Below, in pieces: positions 26,375-35,829 of a stretch of 64,000 nucleotides of DNA. The notes beneath the pieces are model-generated. The model saw nothing but the letters and a program-made list of their open reading frames with translations, ran no database searches and had not been told where the DNA came from. The number at the start of each line of letters is the position of its first letter. Within the stretch, counting starts at the first letter, position 1. This DNA is from Marinomonas algicola (GTDB lineage: Bacteria; Pseudomonadota; Gammaproteobacteria; Pseudomonadales; Marinomonadaceae), in the NCBI RefSeq assembly GCF_014805825.1, contig NZ_CP061941.1, forward strand, positions 3,844,001 through 3,908,000, written 5' to 3'. The translations under genes were made by a program, and so were the position numbers.

Positions 26375-27031
26375 GTGACGCTTGCTATATTTGATTTGGA
26401 TGGGACCCTTTTAGAGGGTGACAGTGATTACAGTTGGGGGCAGTTTTTAGTTGAGCAGAACCTAGTCGACGTTGACTTATATAAAAAAGCCAATGATCGC
26501 TTCTATCAGGATTATGTTGCAGGGACACTTAACATTCACGAATACCTTGAGTTCAGTTTAGCGCCGCTAAAGAATTTTTCTGAAAGTGAGCTTGACGCTC
26601 TTCATAAGACGTTTGTTGAACAGAAAATTAACCCTATGATCCATCAAAAAGCATTAGATTTAATTGCAGATCATAGAAAAAGAGGTCACTTTTTACTTAT
26701 TATCACCGCTACAAATCAATTTGTAACGGGCCCAATTAGTAAAATGCTGGGCATGGATGACCTTATCGCACCTATCCCTGAAATTATTGATGGTCGCCAC
26801 ACGGGAAAAATCGTTGGCATACCAAGTTTTCAAGCAGGCAAAGTAACTCGTCTACACAGCTGGTTAAAAGAAACAGGGCACTCACTTGAAGGCAGTTATT
26901 TCTACAGTGATTCACATAATGATTTGCCTTTATTAGAACAAGTGGCGTTCCCTGTTGCTGTAGATGCGGACAAAACATTAGCCGATATTGCAATGCAAAA
27001 AGGGTGGCCGCACATATCGTTGCGAGACTAG
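26375..27031 (+). CDS. HAD-family phosphatase (SerB/CicA-like, subfamily IB)
   Basis: A 218-residue cytoplasmic phosphohydrolase. HAD motif I is IFDLDGTLLEGDSDY (about 5-19, nucleophile Asp), motif II lies in LLIITATNQFV, the conserved Lys is near FQAGKV, and motif III is YSDSHNDLPLLE (about 176-187). From memory, the pseudomonad relative next to rppH-ptsP has been reported as a histidinol-phosphate phosphatase, and others are annotated as phosphoserine phosphatase-like, so the substrate is left open. The GTG at 26375 is preceded by GAGGAT. It is divergent from rppH. Confidence 0.85.
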   Translation: MTLAIFDLDGTLLEGDSDYSWGQFLVEQNLVDVDLYKKANDRFYQDYVAGTLNIHEYLEFSLAPLKNFSESELDALHKTFVEQKINPMIHQKALDLIADHRKRGHFLLIITATNQFVTGPISKMLGMDDLIAPIPEIIDGRHTGKIVGIPSFQAGKVTRLHSWLKETGHSLEGSYFYSDSHNDLPLLEQVAFPVAVDADKTLADIAMQKGWPHISLRD

Positions 27032-27048
27032 TACGCATTGCGTTCAAT

Positions 27049-27105
27049 AAAAAAGCGCCTTCTTGATCCCTTGTTTATGCTAACAAAGGACAAGAAAGCG
27101 CTTTA
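27049..27105. terminator. Terminator between the HAD gene and rlmI
   Basis: AAAGCGCxTTCTTG pairs with CAAGAAxGCGCTTT around a large loop that can form a second stem. On the minus strand a run of six T follows, making it the rlmI terminator. It may also stop the convergent HAD transcript. Confidence 0.8.
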
Positions 27106-27124
27106 TATTCGCCAGCAACCGATT

Positions 27125-28330
27125 TTATAAGCCCATATTATTGTGCACACGATAAAACAATGCTTTCAGATATTCCGTTTCATCAATGGATGGATGAACT
27201 GGGTGATCTGGTGCTTGTGTACCCCGGTAAATGAGCTGAGAAAAACGCTCTAATGATCGAGTGTTGCTACGAACAATATCATGCAAGCGAGATTCTTCTA
27301 AATGCATAGAACATGAACCCGTCACTAAAACGCCACCTTTCGCCACCAATCTTAGCGCCAGTTGGTTTGCTCTATGATAAGCGCCCTCACCCGCTTTAAT
27401 ATCCTTACGACGAGTAATAAAGGCTGGCGGATCCATAACAACCACATCAAAACGTTGTTTGTCCGCAATTAATGACTGCATTGCTTCAAACGCGTCGCCC
27501 TGCATTAATGAAGAATGACCTTCATATTGGTTTAATTGTAAGTTAGCCTCTACATGACTTAATGCACTTTCTGATGCATCAATGAAAGTAACATCCGTTG
27601 CTCCAGCAGAAGCCGCTTGAACTCCCCAGCCTCCAATATACGAGAAAACATCCAACACTCTTTTGCCATCACAAAACCCTTGCATGGTCTTACGATTTTC
27701 ACGGTGATCATAAAACCAACCCGTTTTTTGACCGTCCCAAACAGGCACTTGGAACAAGACATCGTTTTCTTGAATAAAGACTTCTCTAGGAACGGTACCA
27801 TAGACTTCTTCAACACTCGTTTCTAAACCCTCAACTGAGCGCATCTTGCCATCATTTTTCATCAGTATGGCTTCTGGCTTAATGACGTCAATCAAACCAT
27901 CAATGATGTCTTGTTTTACTCTTTCCATACCGGCTGTAGATATTTGTACAACCAATACATCGCCAAATCGATCCACAACTAATCCAGATAATCCATCTGA
28001 ATCGCCAAAAACCAAGCGATAATAAGGCCCCTTATAAGCCATTTCACGAAGAGAAAGAGCAATTTTAAGGCGATGAACAATAAGAGATTTATTCAGCACG
28101 GTACCCACTTCACGACTAAATAATCGGCCGTAAATCAAAGTATTTGGGTTTACGGTCGCCATACCTAACGCTTTTCCATTCGCTGCCTCGACCACAACCT
28201 GATCACCTGCGACGAATTGCTTCAGTGGACTCACATTTGTATCAATCTCATTACTGTAAATCCATTGATGGCCTGCACGCAATCGTCGATCAGCCTGCCC
28301 TTTTAGTCGAATTATGCTCAAAATTTTCAC
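27125..28330 (-). CDS. rlmI: 23S rRNA (cytosine1962-C5)-methyltransferase RlmI
   Basis: SAM-dependent m5C1962 methyltransferase. The 401-residue protein starts with a PUA domain (about 1-75: RLKGQADRRLRAGHQWIYSNEI), then an EEHGM-like central domain, and a Rossmann methylase with VLDVFSYIGGWGVQAASAGA (about 226-245) and the catalytic motif VMDPPAFI (about 298-305). The SCSMH segment carries the second Cys. The frame opens with GTG at 28328-28330. A TTG 9 nt further in has better spacing from AGGTG, so the true start may be three codons later. The call could be a close RlmI/RlmK-like paralogue. Confidence 0.9.
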   Translation of the reverse strand: MKILSIIRLKGQADRRLRAGHQWIYSNEIDTNVSPLKQFVAGDQVVVEAANGKALGMATVNPNTLIYGRLFSREVGTVLNKSLIVHRLKIALSLREMAYKGPYYRLVFGDSDGLSGLVVDRFGDVLVVQISTAGMERVKQDIIDGLIDVIKPEAILMKNDGKMRSVEGLETSVEEVYGTVPREVFIQENDVLFQVPVWDGQKTGWFYDHRENRKTMQGFCDGKRVLDVFSYIGGWGVQAASAGATDVTFIDASESALSHVEANLQLNQYEGHSSLMQGDAFEAMQSLIADKQRFDVVVMDPPAFITRRKDIKAGEGAYHRANQLALRLVAKGGVLVTGSCSMHLEESRLHDIVRSNTRSLERFSQLIYRGTQAPDHPVHPSIDETEYLKALFYRVHNNMGL

Positions 28331-28426
28331 CTAAACCTATAAAAGACGCTATTATAATTACTCAACACTTTTTTGCGAATGTTAACGCGAACTTTATTTA
28401 TTATTTGTTCAATTGAAAGGTCAGGA

Positions 28427-29293
28427 ATGTCTACAGAAATCACCGAATCGCAGCTTCAGCGTATATTGCAAGGAATCAGTATTCCACCACAACCTCAGGT
28501 TATGGTGGATCTAAACATGGAACAAGCGATGCCAGACCCAAATATCAATCGTATGGCTGAAATTATTTCACAAGATGTTGGTTTATCCGCTGCTATTTTA
28601 AAACTAATCAACTCTTCTTATTATGGCTTACCTAGAAAAGTAACATCCATTCAGCAGGCGGTTATGATGCTGGGAATCGGCAGCCTAACCAATTTAGTCA
28701 ATGGTCTATCGGTTAAAAGTCAGCTGTCTGATGAGTCGATTCAAGCATTACATGGTTTTTGGGACAATGCGATGGATGTCGCAGCGGTGAGCGCCAGTAT
28801 AGCGAAACAAATCGGATTTCGCTTTCAAGACGAATGCTACTCCTTAGGTTTGTTTCACAATGCCGGCATCCCTCTGATGATGATGCGTTTTAAAGGTTAC
28901 TCAAAAGTATTAGAAGAGTCCTATCAAGATCCAAATTTTGAATTAACCAATAATGAAAACAAACGCTTTAAAACGAATCACTCGGTAGTCGGGTATTATT
29001 TAGCGAAATCGTGGGTTTTACCAAGAAGCAGCTGCCATGTTATCGCCCACCATCATAGAACTGAAAAATTGTTCCAAGAACGAATAGCGGGTGACAAAAA
29101 TACGTTAGCTTTTGCCGCTATTTTAAAAATGTCTGAGCACATATCTGGGACTTATAAATTAATAGGCAAAGCATCTGTTGATTATGAATGGGAAAAAATT
29201 GGAGAGTATGCGTTAGAACATTTAGAGCTGACCCAATACGATTTTGAAGGCATTATTGAGGCCTGCCATGAACAAGGAATAGGCCTCGGGTAG
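28427..29293 (+). CDS. HDOD-domain protein
   Basis: A 288-residue stand-alone HDOD protein, a catalytically dead relative of HD phosphohydrolases found in signalling and stress networks. The domain spans about residues 15-215: ISIPPQPQVMVDLN, IISQDVGLSAAILKLINSSYYG, ITSIQQAVMMLGIGSLTNLVNG-like text and a later LGLFHNAGIPLMM. No EAL, GGDEF or receiver domain is attached. The ATG at 28427 follows AGGTCAGGA; 18 upstream open codons were dropped. It is divergent from rlmI and convergent with fbpC. The function is unknown. Confidence 0.85.
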   Translation: MSTEITESQLQRILQGISIPPQPQVMVDLNMEQAMPDPNINRMAEIISQDVGLSAAILKLINSSYYGLPRKVTSIQQAVMMLGIGSLTNLVNGLSVKSQLSDESIQALHGFWDNAMDVAAVSASIAKQIGFRFQDECYSLGLFHNAGIPLMMMRFKGYSKVLEESYQDPNFELTNNENKRFKTNHSVVGYYLAKSWVLPRSSCHVIAHHHRTEKLFQERIAGDKNTLAFAAILKMSEHISGTYKLIGKASVDYEWEKIGEYALEHLELTQYDFEGIIEACHEQGIGLG

Positions 29294-29306
29294 AGGCCAT
29301 TTTTCT
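29282..29306 (+). terminator. Terminator overlapping the HDOD gene stop
   Basis: GGCCTC (29282-29287) and GAGGCC (29293-29298) form a perfect 6-bp GC-rich stem around GGGTA, followed by ATTTTTCTTTC. The TAG stop (29291-29293) lies in the loop and the first stem base, so terminator and coding end overlap. Confidence 0.85.
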
Positions 29307-29315
29307 TTCAGTCAA

Positions 29316-30386
29316 TTAACCCGCTTTAGGAAATAAGACTAAATGATCCAAATTGACTGAAAGACCAATCTCTTGGTCAACACTATGGTTATGATGAGAA
29401 GAGGCGAAGCAAAACACGACTTTTCCAGAAGGCAGTTTCACACGATATAAAAAGTGAGACCCTCTAAACCACTTATTCACAATTAATCCTTTAAAGTTGC
29501 TGTCATCATCGTGCAAAATATCATCAGGTCTTACCAATAGATCCACTTTTTCACCTGATTCGAAACCATGAAAACCACTTCCTCTGATTTCACCTAAATC
29601 CGAATGCACACAATCATCACCACAAACAACAGAGGATAAAAAATCACCATGTCCAATAAAGCTCGCAACAAAACGAGTGCTTGGTCTATGATAAATTTGA
29701 TAAGCCGTCCCTGTTTGATGGATACAGCCTTCACTCATCACAGACACCTGGTCGGCCATAGCAAATGCTTCAAGCTGATCGTGTGTTACTAAAATAGCGC
29801 TCATATTTTCTTGCAATAAAATCTGACGAATTTCTGGTACAAGCTCCTCTCTTAATTTGGTGTCTAAGCCTGAAAAAGGTTCATCCATTAATAATAATCG
29901 TGGTTTAGGGGCCATGGCTCTCGCTAGAGCGATGCGTTGTTGCTGACCTCCAGATAAAGAATGAGGATAGCGGTCATCGTAGCCAGATAAGCCAACAAGG
30001 TCCAATAAATAGGAGACACGTGAAATTTGCTTTTGCTTGCTCCAATGCTTAATACCAAAAACAATATTTTCGAAAATGGTTAAATGCGGAAACAAGGCGA
30101 TGTCTTGAAATACCATGCCAAACTTTCTTTGCTCTGGCGGTACTGAATACGTTGTGGATGCCAATAGCTCGCCATCAATATGGACCTCTCCATAAGTCAA
30201 TGGTTCAAAGCCGGCAATCGCCCGAAGTAAAGTGGACTTACCGCAACCACTCGGTCCCAGTAAACAGCCTATTTCCCCTTCTTTCAAAGAGAAACTTACC
30301 TCTTTGATGATCTGTATATCATCATACGAAATTGTCACATTATGAATGGATAATTCGGATACGGCTGACGTAGAAGGAGAAGTCAT
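29316..30386 (-). CDS. fbpC: Iron(III) ABC transporter ATP-binding protein
   Basis: Energises ferric-iron import with the permease and binding protein encoded upstream. The 356-residue protein has Walker A GPSGCGKST (about 44-52), the Q-loop VFQDIALFPH, signature LSGGQQQR (about 143-150), Walker B LLLMDEP, a D-loop, and the H-switch VTHDQ. A C-terminal OB/TOBE-like domain (about 240-356) follows, as in FbpC. It is the third gene of fbpA-fbpB-fbpC. Confidence 0.93.
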   Translation of the reverse strand: MTSPSTSAVSELSIHNVTISYDDIQIIKEVSFSLKEGEIGCLLGPSGCGKSTLLRAIAGFEPLTYGEVHIDGELLASTTYSVPPEQRKFGMVFQDIALFPHLTIFENIVFGIKHWSKQKQISRVSYLLDLVGLSGYDDRYPHSLSGGQQQRIALARAMAPKPRLLLMDEPFSGLDTKLREELVPEIRQILLQENMSAILVTHDQLEAFAMADQVSVMSEGCIHQTGTAYQIYHRPSTRFVASFIGHGDFLSSVVCGDDCVHSDLGEIRGSGFHGFESGEKVDLLVRPDDILHDDDSNFKGLIVNKWFRGSHFLYRVKLPSGKVVFCFASSHHNHSVDQEIGLSVNLDHLVLFPKAG

Positions 30387-30408
30387 TAAAATAGATCTCT
30401 ATATTAAT

Positions 30409-32061
30409 TTAAGTTCGTGAAGCAATAGAACGGCTAAGCAATATAACAGGGATTAGCCCGACCAGCACAATCATCATGGAAGCAGGTGCGGCATCCGCTA
30501 AACGCTCATCAGAAGCTAACTCAAATGCCCTCACCGCTAACGTGTTAAAATTAAAAGGTCGTAATATTAACGTCGCTGGTAACTCTTTAAGCACATCAAC
30601 AAACACAATTAAAAGTGCCGTCAATACCGAGCCGCGTAGTAAAGGAAAATGTATCTCCCTTAAAACACCAACAGGCGTTAAACCAAGTGATCGTCCCGCC
30701 ATGTCCAAACTTGGTTTGATCTTACCTAAGCCACTTTGCACAGCACCAAGAGAAACCGCCATAAAGCGCACTATATAAGCAAACAACAAAGCAAAAATAG
30801 TGCCTGACATTAACAAGCCTATTTTATCTCCTGATAAGGATTTAACCGCATCAATAATTTGATGATCCAACCAAGCAAATGGAATAATCACACCAATCGC
30901 AATGATAGTTCCTGGTAGCGCGTACCCAAGACCCGATATAGAAACCGCCGTATTAACAGAACGACTTGGAAATAAGCGACTGGCGTAAGCTAAAACAAGA
31001 GCACAAAACACCGTTAATACTGATGCGATAAGAGCCAAAGAAAGGGAGTTCCAAGCCAGTTTATAAAAGCTCTTGTCTAAGCCAATTGAGTCAAAAAAAG
31101 CCCAATAAGCCAATTGAAGAACCGGGAACAGAAAACCGAAACAAATGGGTATTAAACAGAATATTAGGGCCAAAATGCCATTACGACCCTTTAATTGAAT
31201 TTTGCGGCGGCTTGCCTTGCCTAAACCTGATGAATGGTAGCGTATCTTACGCCTTGAGTAACGCTCAAGAACAATAAGTACCGTCACAAAAAACAATAGA
31301 GTGGCGGCTAATTGAGAGGCGGCAACAGCATCCCCGAAACCATAAAAAGTACGAAATATACCTGTGGTGAAGGTATTTACGCCAAAGAATTGTACCGTCC
31401 CATAATCCGCTAACGTTTCCATCAAGGCTAAGGTGACACCGGCGACAATCGCGGGTCGAGCTAAAGGCAGACCTAACTTAAAAAAAGCGTTACGGTTGCT
31501 GTATCCTAAAGTGCGGCTGACTTCTAAAGTATTAGAAGACTGCTCTAAAAAAGCCGATCTTGCCATAAGATAAACATATGGATACAAAACCAGAGAGAGC
31601 ATAACAACAGCCCCTGGCAAAGAACGAACGGTAAAGAACCAATACTCGCCGTAGCCTAATCCAGTGGTATCTCGAATAAGGGTCTGAATAGGCCCAGCGT
31701 AATCAAATAATCCAGTATAGGTATAAGCAATAATGTAAGCGGGAACGGCAAGAGGCAATAAAAGCGCTATTGAAATCCATTTATGGCCAGGAAACACGCA
31801 CACACTGGTCAGCCATGCCGTAGGCACACCCAATAAAAGCACACCAATTGTGACGCCTCCCATCAAATAAAGGGAGTTTGCAATGTATCCAAAAAGTACA
31901 GTGTCTACAAGATGCCCCCAAACGGAGGCATCACCTAATACAACATGACTTAAGATAACCAAAATAGGTAAGGACAAAACGACAGAAAGGGCGATAGAAA
32001 CGCCCTTTAGCCAACCACTTTCAGATTTAGAGGAAGTGGCAGTAAACACATTATTAGACAT
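30409..32061 (-). CDS. fbpB: Iron(III) ABC transporter permease
   Basis: A 550-residue inner-membrane protein with about 12 predicted helices, made of two fused ABC permease halves. Each half carries an EAA-type loop that contacts the ATPase: ASxxLGYSNRNAFFKLGLPLARPAI in the first half (near residue 185) and a MAGRSLGLTPVGVLREIHFPLLRG-like loop in the second (near 465). Long Phe/Leu/Val-rich segments fit membrane spans throughout. It lies 22 bp upstream of fbpC and 29 bp downstream of fbpA. Confidence 0.93.
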   Translation of the reverse strand: MSNNVFTATSSKSESGWLKGVSIALSVVLSLPILVILSHVVLGDASVWGHLVDTVLFGYIANSLYLMGGVTIGVLLLGVPTAWLTSVCVFPGHKWISIALLLPLAVPAYIIAYTYTGLFDYAGPIQTLIRDTTGLGYGEYWFFTVRSLPGAVVMLSLVLYPYVYLMARSAFLEQSSNTLEVSRTLGYSNRNAFFKLGLPLARPAIVAGVTLALMETLADYGTVQFFGVNTFTTGIFRTFYGFGDAVAASQLAATLLFFVTVLIVLERYSRRKIRYHSSGLGKASRRKIQLKGRNGILALIFCLIPICFGFLFPVLQLAYWAFFDSIGLDKSFYKLAWNSLSLALIASVLTVFCALVLAYASRLFPSRSVNTAVSISGLGYALPGTIIAIGVIIPFAWLDHQIIDAVKSLSGDKIGLLMSGTIFALLFAYIVRFMAVSLGAVQSGLGKIKPSLDMAGRSLGLTPVGVLREIHFPLLRGSVLTALLIVFVDVLKELPATLILRPFNFNTLAVRAFELASDERLADAAPASMMIVLVGLIPVILLSRSIASRT

Positions 32062-32090
32062 GTTTTCTCAACATTTAAACACTTTTACGA

Positions 32091-33119
32091 TTACTTCCAA
32101 CCAGCAATGTCCATCATCTCAACCGCTCTACGGTTATTTTCACCTAATTTAGTTAAGTTTAATTGATCAGATTTAAACTCGCCATACTTAACCAAGGAAG
32201 ATGGATAAGGATTGCCTTTTACTACTGGGTATTCATTATTTACTTCTGCGTACCAAGTTTGCGATTTATCAGACAAAAGGTACTCGATTAATTTAACCGC
32301 ATTTTCCGTATTTTCTGAAGAAGCCGTTACGCCTATGCCACTCACATTTACATGAGCGCCGCGATCACCGCTGCCTTGATTTGGCCAGAACAAACCTAAC
32401 TTTTCAGCAACCGCCCTGTCTTCCGCTTTTTTGCTATTGACTAAGCGCCCAAAATAATAAGTATTAGCAACCGCAATATCGCACTCACCTGCCGCTACCG
32501 CTTTCAATTGATCGGTATCACCACCAACCGGTGGGCGAGCAAAGTTTTTTACCAAGCCGTTAATCCACTCTTGCGTATTAGCTTCCCCATCAATCTCAAT
32601 CATAGAGGCGACTAAAGACTGGTTATAAATATTACCAGAGGAACGAATACATAATCGACCCTTCCACTTTGGATCAGCTAACCCTTCATATCGAGACAAT
32701 TCAGCTGGATCAACTCTGTCTTTAGCGTAAAAAATGACTCGTGAACGCTGTGATAATGAATACCAATAGTTCTCAGAGTTTTTTAAATTGCTCGGTACTT
32801 TTTCATTTAAAACATCGCTTTGGACTGGCTGCAAAACACCGGCTTCTTTTGCTCTGTGTAAACGTCCAGCATCAACGGTAATAAATAGATCCGCAGGACT
32901 GGCATCGCCTTCAACCTGCAGACGTCTTAGAAGCTGATCATCTGACCCTGTAATTAAATTTACGGTTATTCCAGTATCTTCAGTAAAGTTTTCAAGCAAT
33001 GGTAAAATTAAGGATTCTTGACGAGCGGAATATAAATTAACCTCATCAGACGCCAAAAGTGGTGGTGCCATTAAACTTGTAGCAGCAAGAATAGAAATAG
33101 AGCATGCTGTTTTTTTCAT
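32091..33119 (-). CDS. fbpA: Periplasmic iron(III)-binding protein
   Basis: Solute-binding protein of the ferric-iron importer. The 342-residue precursor has a clear signal peptide (MKKTACSISILAATSLMAPPLLAS, cleavage near 23). The mature protein begins DEVNLYSARQE, the usual FutA/FbpA start with an iron-ligand Tyr. A second conserved pair of Tyr occurs in AVANTYYFGRL (about 219-229). It is first in the fbpABC operon with a candidate Fur box 51-69 bp upstream, so it should be induced by iron starvation. Confidence 0.94.
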   Translation of the reverse strand: MKKTACSISILAATSLMAPPLLASDEVNLYSARQESLILPLLENFTEDTGITVNLITGSDDQLLRRLQVEGDASPADLFITVDAGRLHRAKEAGVLQPVQSDVLNEKVPSNLKNSENYWYSLSQRSRVIFYAKDRVDPAELSRYEGLADPKWKGRLCIRSSGNIYNQSLVASMIEIDGEANTQEWINGLVKNFARPPVGGDTDQLKAVAAGECDIAVANTYYFGRLVNSKKAEDRAVAEKLGLFWPNQGSGDRGAHVNVSGIGVTASSENTENAVKLIEYLLSDKSQTWYAEVNNEYPVVKGNPYPSSLVKYGEFKSDQLNLTKLGENNRRAVEMMDIAGWK

Positions 33120-33169
33120 AGAATATTCACCTTCAAAAAGTAACCTAAAACAATAGCTAAACTATAAAT

Positions 33170-33188
33170 GAAAACAATTACCATTACT
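33170..33188 (-). promoter_or_regulatory. Candidate Fur box upstream of fbpA
   Basis: On the minus strand AGTAATGGTAATTGTTTTC matches the 19-bp Fur consensus GATAATGATAATCATTATC at 13 positions by eye. It is followed by TATAGT, which could be the fbpA -10. Iron-dependent repression of an fbp operon is standard biology, but this site has not been scored against a matrix. Confidence 0.6.
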
Positions 33189-33251
33189 AACCTCTTTTAA
33201 GAGTTAACCCATAAAAAAAGGCGCATTCCCCCCTTAAAAGAAATAATTTAC

Positions 33252-34454
33252 TTAAGCTTTACGATGTCCAAAAGCCTTCTCTACCACCAAACGCTTAATC
33301 TCTGCATTTTTGTTAATAAAGTTCATGCCAGTATTACGCATTTGTACAATGAGAGGATTTTGAGTGGAATAAAGCCTTTTAAAAGACTCCATACCGGCTG
33401 CCATTTGCAAATTATCTAGCATCCTAGCTCTTTGATAACGCCTTAGAATGGTTAATCGACCAATATCATCTTGCCGTTTATGCGCTTTTAATAGGATTTC
33501 GACTAAAGCACGAACATCTGAAAACCCAATGTTAGCACCTTGACCTGCTAGAGGGTGTATTGTGTGGGCCGCATCACCAACCAATGCGATTCTCTCTTTA
33601 ACATATTCCGTGGCATGGCGTTGCGTTAATGGAATCGAAAGTCTTGGAGACAGTTCTGATAACACGGAAAAACGCTCAGAAAGAGCATAACTTAACCGGC
33701 GACAAAAATTAGGCTCATCCAACTGACACAATGACTCCGATTCAAGTGGGGGGACAGACCAAACAATTGACGCAATGTGCTTTCCCTCAATACTGGGTAA
33801 AGGTAAAAATGCCAAAATACCTTCATCTCCAAACGCTTGCCAAGCGGTATTCTCATGCGAGCGATCAATTTCTATCGTTGCCACAATGGCATGGTGTCCA
33901 TAATCCCACTCGCGACAAGAAAAACCGGCTTCGCGCCTAACAAATGAATTTGCACCATCCGCAGCCACTATTAACGTGGCCTGAATTTTTTTCCCCGACT
34001 TGAGTATGATATCAGAGTGATTTTGTTGTGCATCGAATGCAACAACTTGCTCACCAAAGAACGAATGAAGCTTATCTAAATCCGCATTTTTTTGATTCAA
34101 CGCATCACTGAGCACTGCATTTTCTACCATGCACCCTAAAGAAGGCACGCCTAAGCTCTCGGCTTGAAATTGAATATCACTCGTACCAAGCCCATCCCAA
34201 ACGTTCATAGTACGATAATGTAACAATCTCTCTTCTGGTATTCTATGCCAAACACCCGCCGTTTCTAATAAATCTTGAGATGCGGCAGAAATCGCACTCA
34301 CCCGCGTATCATAATGAGGGGGAGAAGAAAGAGTTGATAGACCAGTCGATGGATCAATTAAAGCAACAGAAACCTTGTTTTGCGCAAGCAGAGACGCGAT
34401 CAAACGGCCTATCATGCCAGCACCAATCACAGCGACATCATATTGATTTGCCAT
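33252..34454 (-). CDS. UbiH/UbiI-family FAD monooxygenase (ubiquinone synthesis)
   Basis: Flavin hydroxylase of the ubiquinone ring. The 400-residue protein has the FAD dinucleotide fold VAVIGAGMIGRLIASLLA (about 7-24), the DG motif VAADGANSFVRRE (about 163-175) and the second FAD motif RIALVGDAAHTIHPLAGQGANIGFSD (about 290-315). E. coli carries two such genes in tandem after pepP (ubiH and ubiI). Here there is only one, so I cannot say which ring position (C5 or C6) it hydroxylates. It ends the ygfB-pepP-ubi operon. Confidence 0.88.
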   Translation of the reverse strand: MANQYDVAVIGAGMIGRLIASLLAQNKVSVALIDPSTGLSTLSSPPHYDTRVSAISAASQDLLETAGVWHRIPEERLLHYRTMNVWDGLGTSDIQFQAESLGVPSLGCMVENAVLSDALNQKNADLDKLHSFFGEQVVAFDAQQNHSDIILKSGKKIQATLIVAADGANSFVRREAGFSCREWDYGHHAIVATIEIDRSHENTAWQAFGDEGILAFLPLPSIEGKHIASIVWSVPPLESESLCQLDEPNFCRRLSYALSERFSVLSELSPRLSIPLTQRHATEYVKERIALVGDAAHTIHPLAGQGANIGFSDVRALVEILLKAHKRQDDIGRLTILRRYQRARMLDNLQMAAGMESFKRLYSTQNPLIVQMRNTGMNFINKNAEIKRLVVEKAFGHRKA

Positions 34455-34486
34455 TACTTCCTTCCCCTTAATGCTGAATAAAACGT

Positions 34487-35791
34487 TTAGTTACCTGCTA
34501 TCAGTAATTCTATATCGGCAATTTCTTTTGGTAACCCGTGAGTTAATACATAAGGACCTTGATCCGTAATCACGATATCATCTTCAATACGGATACCAAT
34601 ACCGCGCCACTTGGACTCAACATCCATATTGTCTTTTGATACGTAAATACCAGGTTCCAAAGTCAAAACCATGCCCGCTTGTAATGCTCTTGAATCAGAT
34701 CCAATTTTGTAAGCGCCAACATCATGCACATCCAAACCCAACCAATGACCCGTATTATGCATATAAAAAGCACGATATGCTTTGTTTTCAATCAAGGTTT
34801 GCAGATTACCACTCAATAAACCTAGCGTTAAGAGACCCGCCGTGATGGTTTCCACCGCCGCGTTATGGCACGCTTCGTAAGCTTCTCCAACAGTCAACTT
34901 CTCAAAGCCCGCATAGTAAGCCTCAAGGACAACCTGATATAACGCGGCTTGTGCTTCACTAAAACGACCATTAGCAGGAAAGGTACGCGTAATATCTGAG
35001 GCATAGCACCCTAATTCACAGCCTGCATCAATTAATACCAGATCGCCATCGTCTATCTGATCTTGATTATTGATGTAATGTAATGTGCATGCATTTGCAC
35101 CAGACGCCACAATATTGTTATACGCTAATTGACGCGATCCAGACTTCATAAATTGATAATTTAATTCAGCCTCAAGTTGGTATTCCATCATCCCAGGCTT
35201 GACCGCTTGCATGGCCGCGCGATGTGCTTGAACGCTGATTTGCGCCGCTTTTTCCATCAAGGCAATTTCTTCCGCACTTTTAATCAAACGCATTTCAGAC
35301 ACAATCGGCGTGAGGTCTCTCAATATGGTAGGTGCAATAGCGCCTGCTCTCGCTCGCTTAGATAAAGTAGAGCGCCACGCCATTACCTTATCCTGTAACA
35401 CAGTATCCTCTAATGGAAATACGATCTCAGCGGCACCATCGAGAATAGCGAGTGCATCCCCCTCCAAAGCAGACAAAGTTTGAACCTTATTCACGCCGAA
35501 AGCATCGGCGGCATCTTCACCATAGCGAAAACCTTCCCATTGCTCTTTTTCAATGTCTTTTGGCAAAGAAAATAAATTCGCTCGTCCTTCTTGATCGATA
35601 ATTAAGTAAGCGTCGGGCTCAGGAAACCCAGTAAGATAAAAAAACAAACTATTAGGACGAAATTCATACTCACAATCATTATTGCGTGTGCATAAGCCCC
35701 CTGTACGTAGTACGGCAACTGACCCTTTAGGTAAAGTAGCCATGACGTGTGCGCGACGTGACTGATAAAGCGTATTTGATAATTTCGTCAT
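34487..35791 (-). CDS. pepP: Xaa-Pro aminopeptidase PepP
   Basis: Metalloaminopeptidase removing N-terminal residues preceding proline. The 434-residue protein has the N-terminal aminopeptidase-P domain (about 5-140) and a pita-bread catalytic domain. Metal ligands are seen in LVLIDAGCELGCYASDITRTF (two Asp), HNTGHWLGLDVHD (His), LTLEPGIYV (Glu) and GIRIEDDIV (Glu). It lies between ygfB and the ubi monooxygenase, the same order as E. coli ygfB-pepP-ubiH. Confidence 0.96.
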   Translation of the reverse strand: MTKLSNTLYQSRRAHVMATLPKGSVAVLRTGGLCTRNNDCEYEFRPNSLFFYLTGFPEPDAYLIIDQEGRANLFSLPKDIEKEQWEGFRYGEDAADAFGVNKVQTLSALEGDALAILDGAAEIVFPLEDTVLQDKVMAWRSTLSKRARAGAIAPTILRDLTPIVSEMRLIKSAEEIALMEKAAQISVQAHRAAMQAVKPGMMEYQLEAELNYQFMKSGSRQLAYNNIVASGANACTLHYINNQDQIDDGDLVLIDAGCELGCYASDITRTFPANGRFSEAQAALYQVVLEAYYAGFEKLTVGEAYEACHNAAVETITAGLLTLGLLSGNLQTLIENKAYRAFYMHNTGHWLGLDVHDVGAYKIGSDSRALQAGMVLTLEPGIYVSKDNMDVESKWRGIGIRIEDDIVITDQGPYVLTHGLPKEIADIELLIAGN

Positions 35792-35829
35792 AAATTTATC
35801 CTGTATTATTCGCTAGAAATAAAACTATT

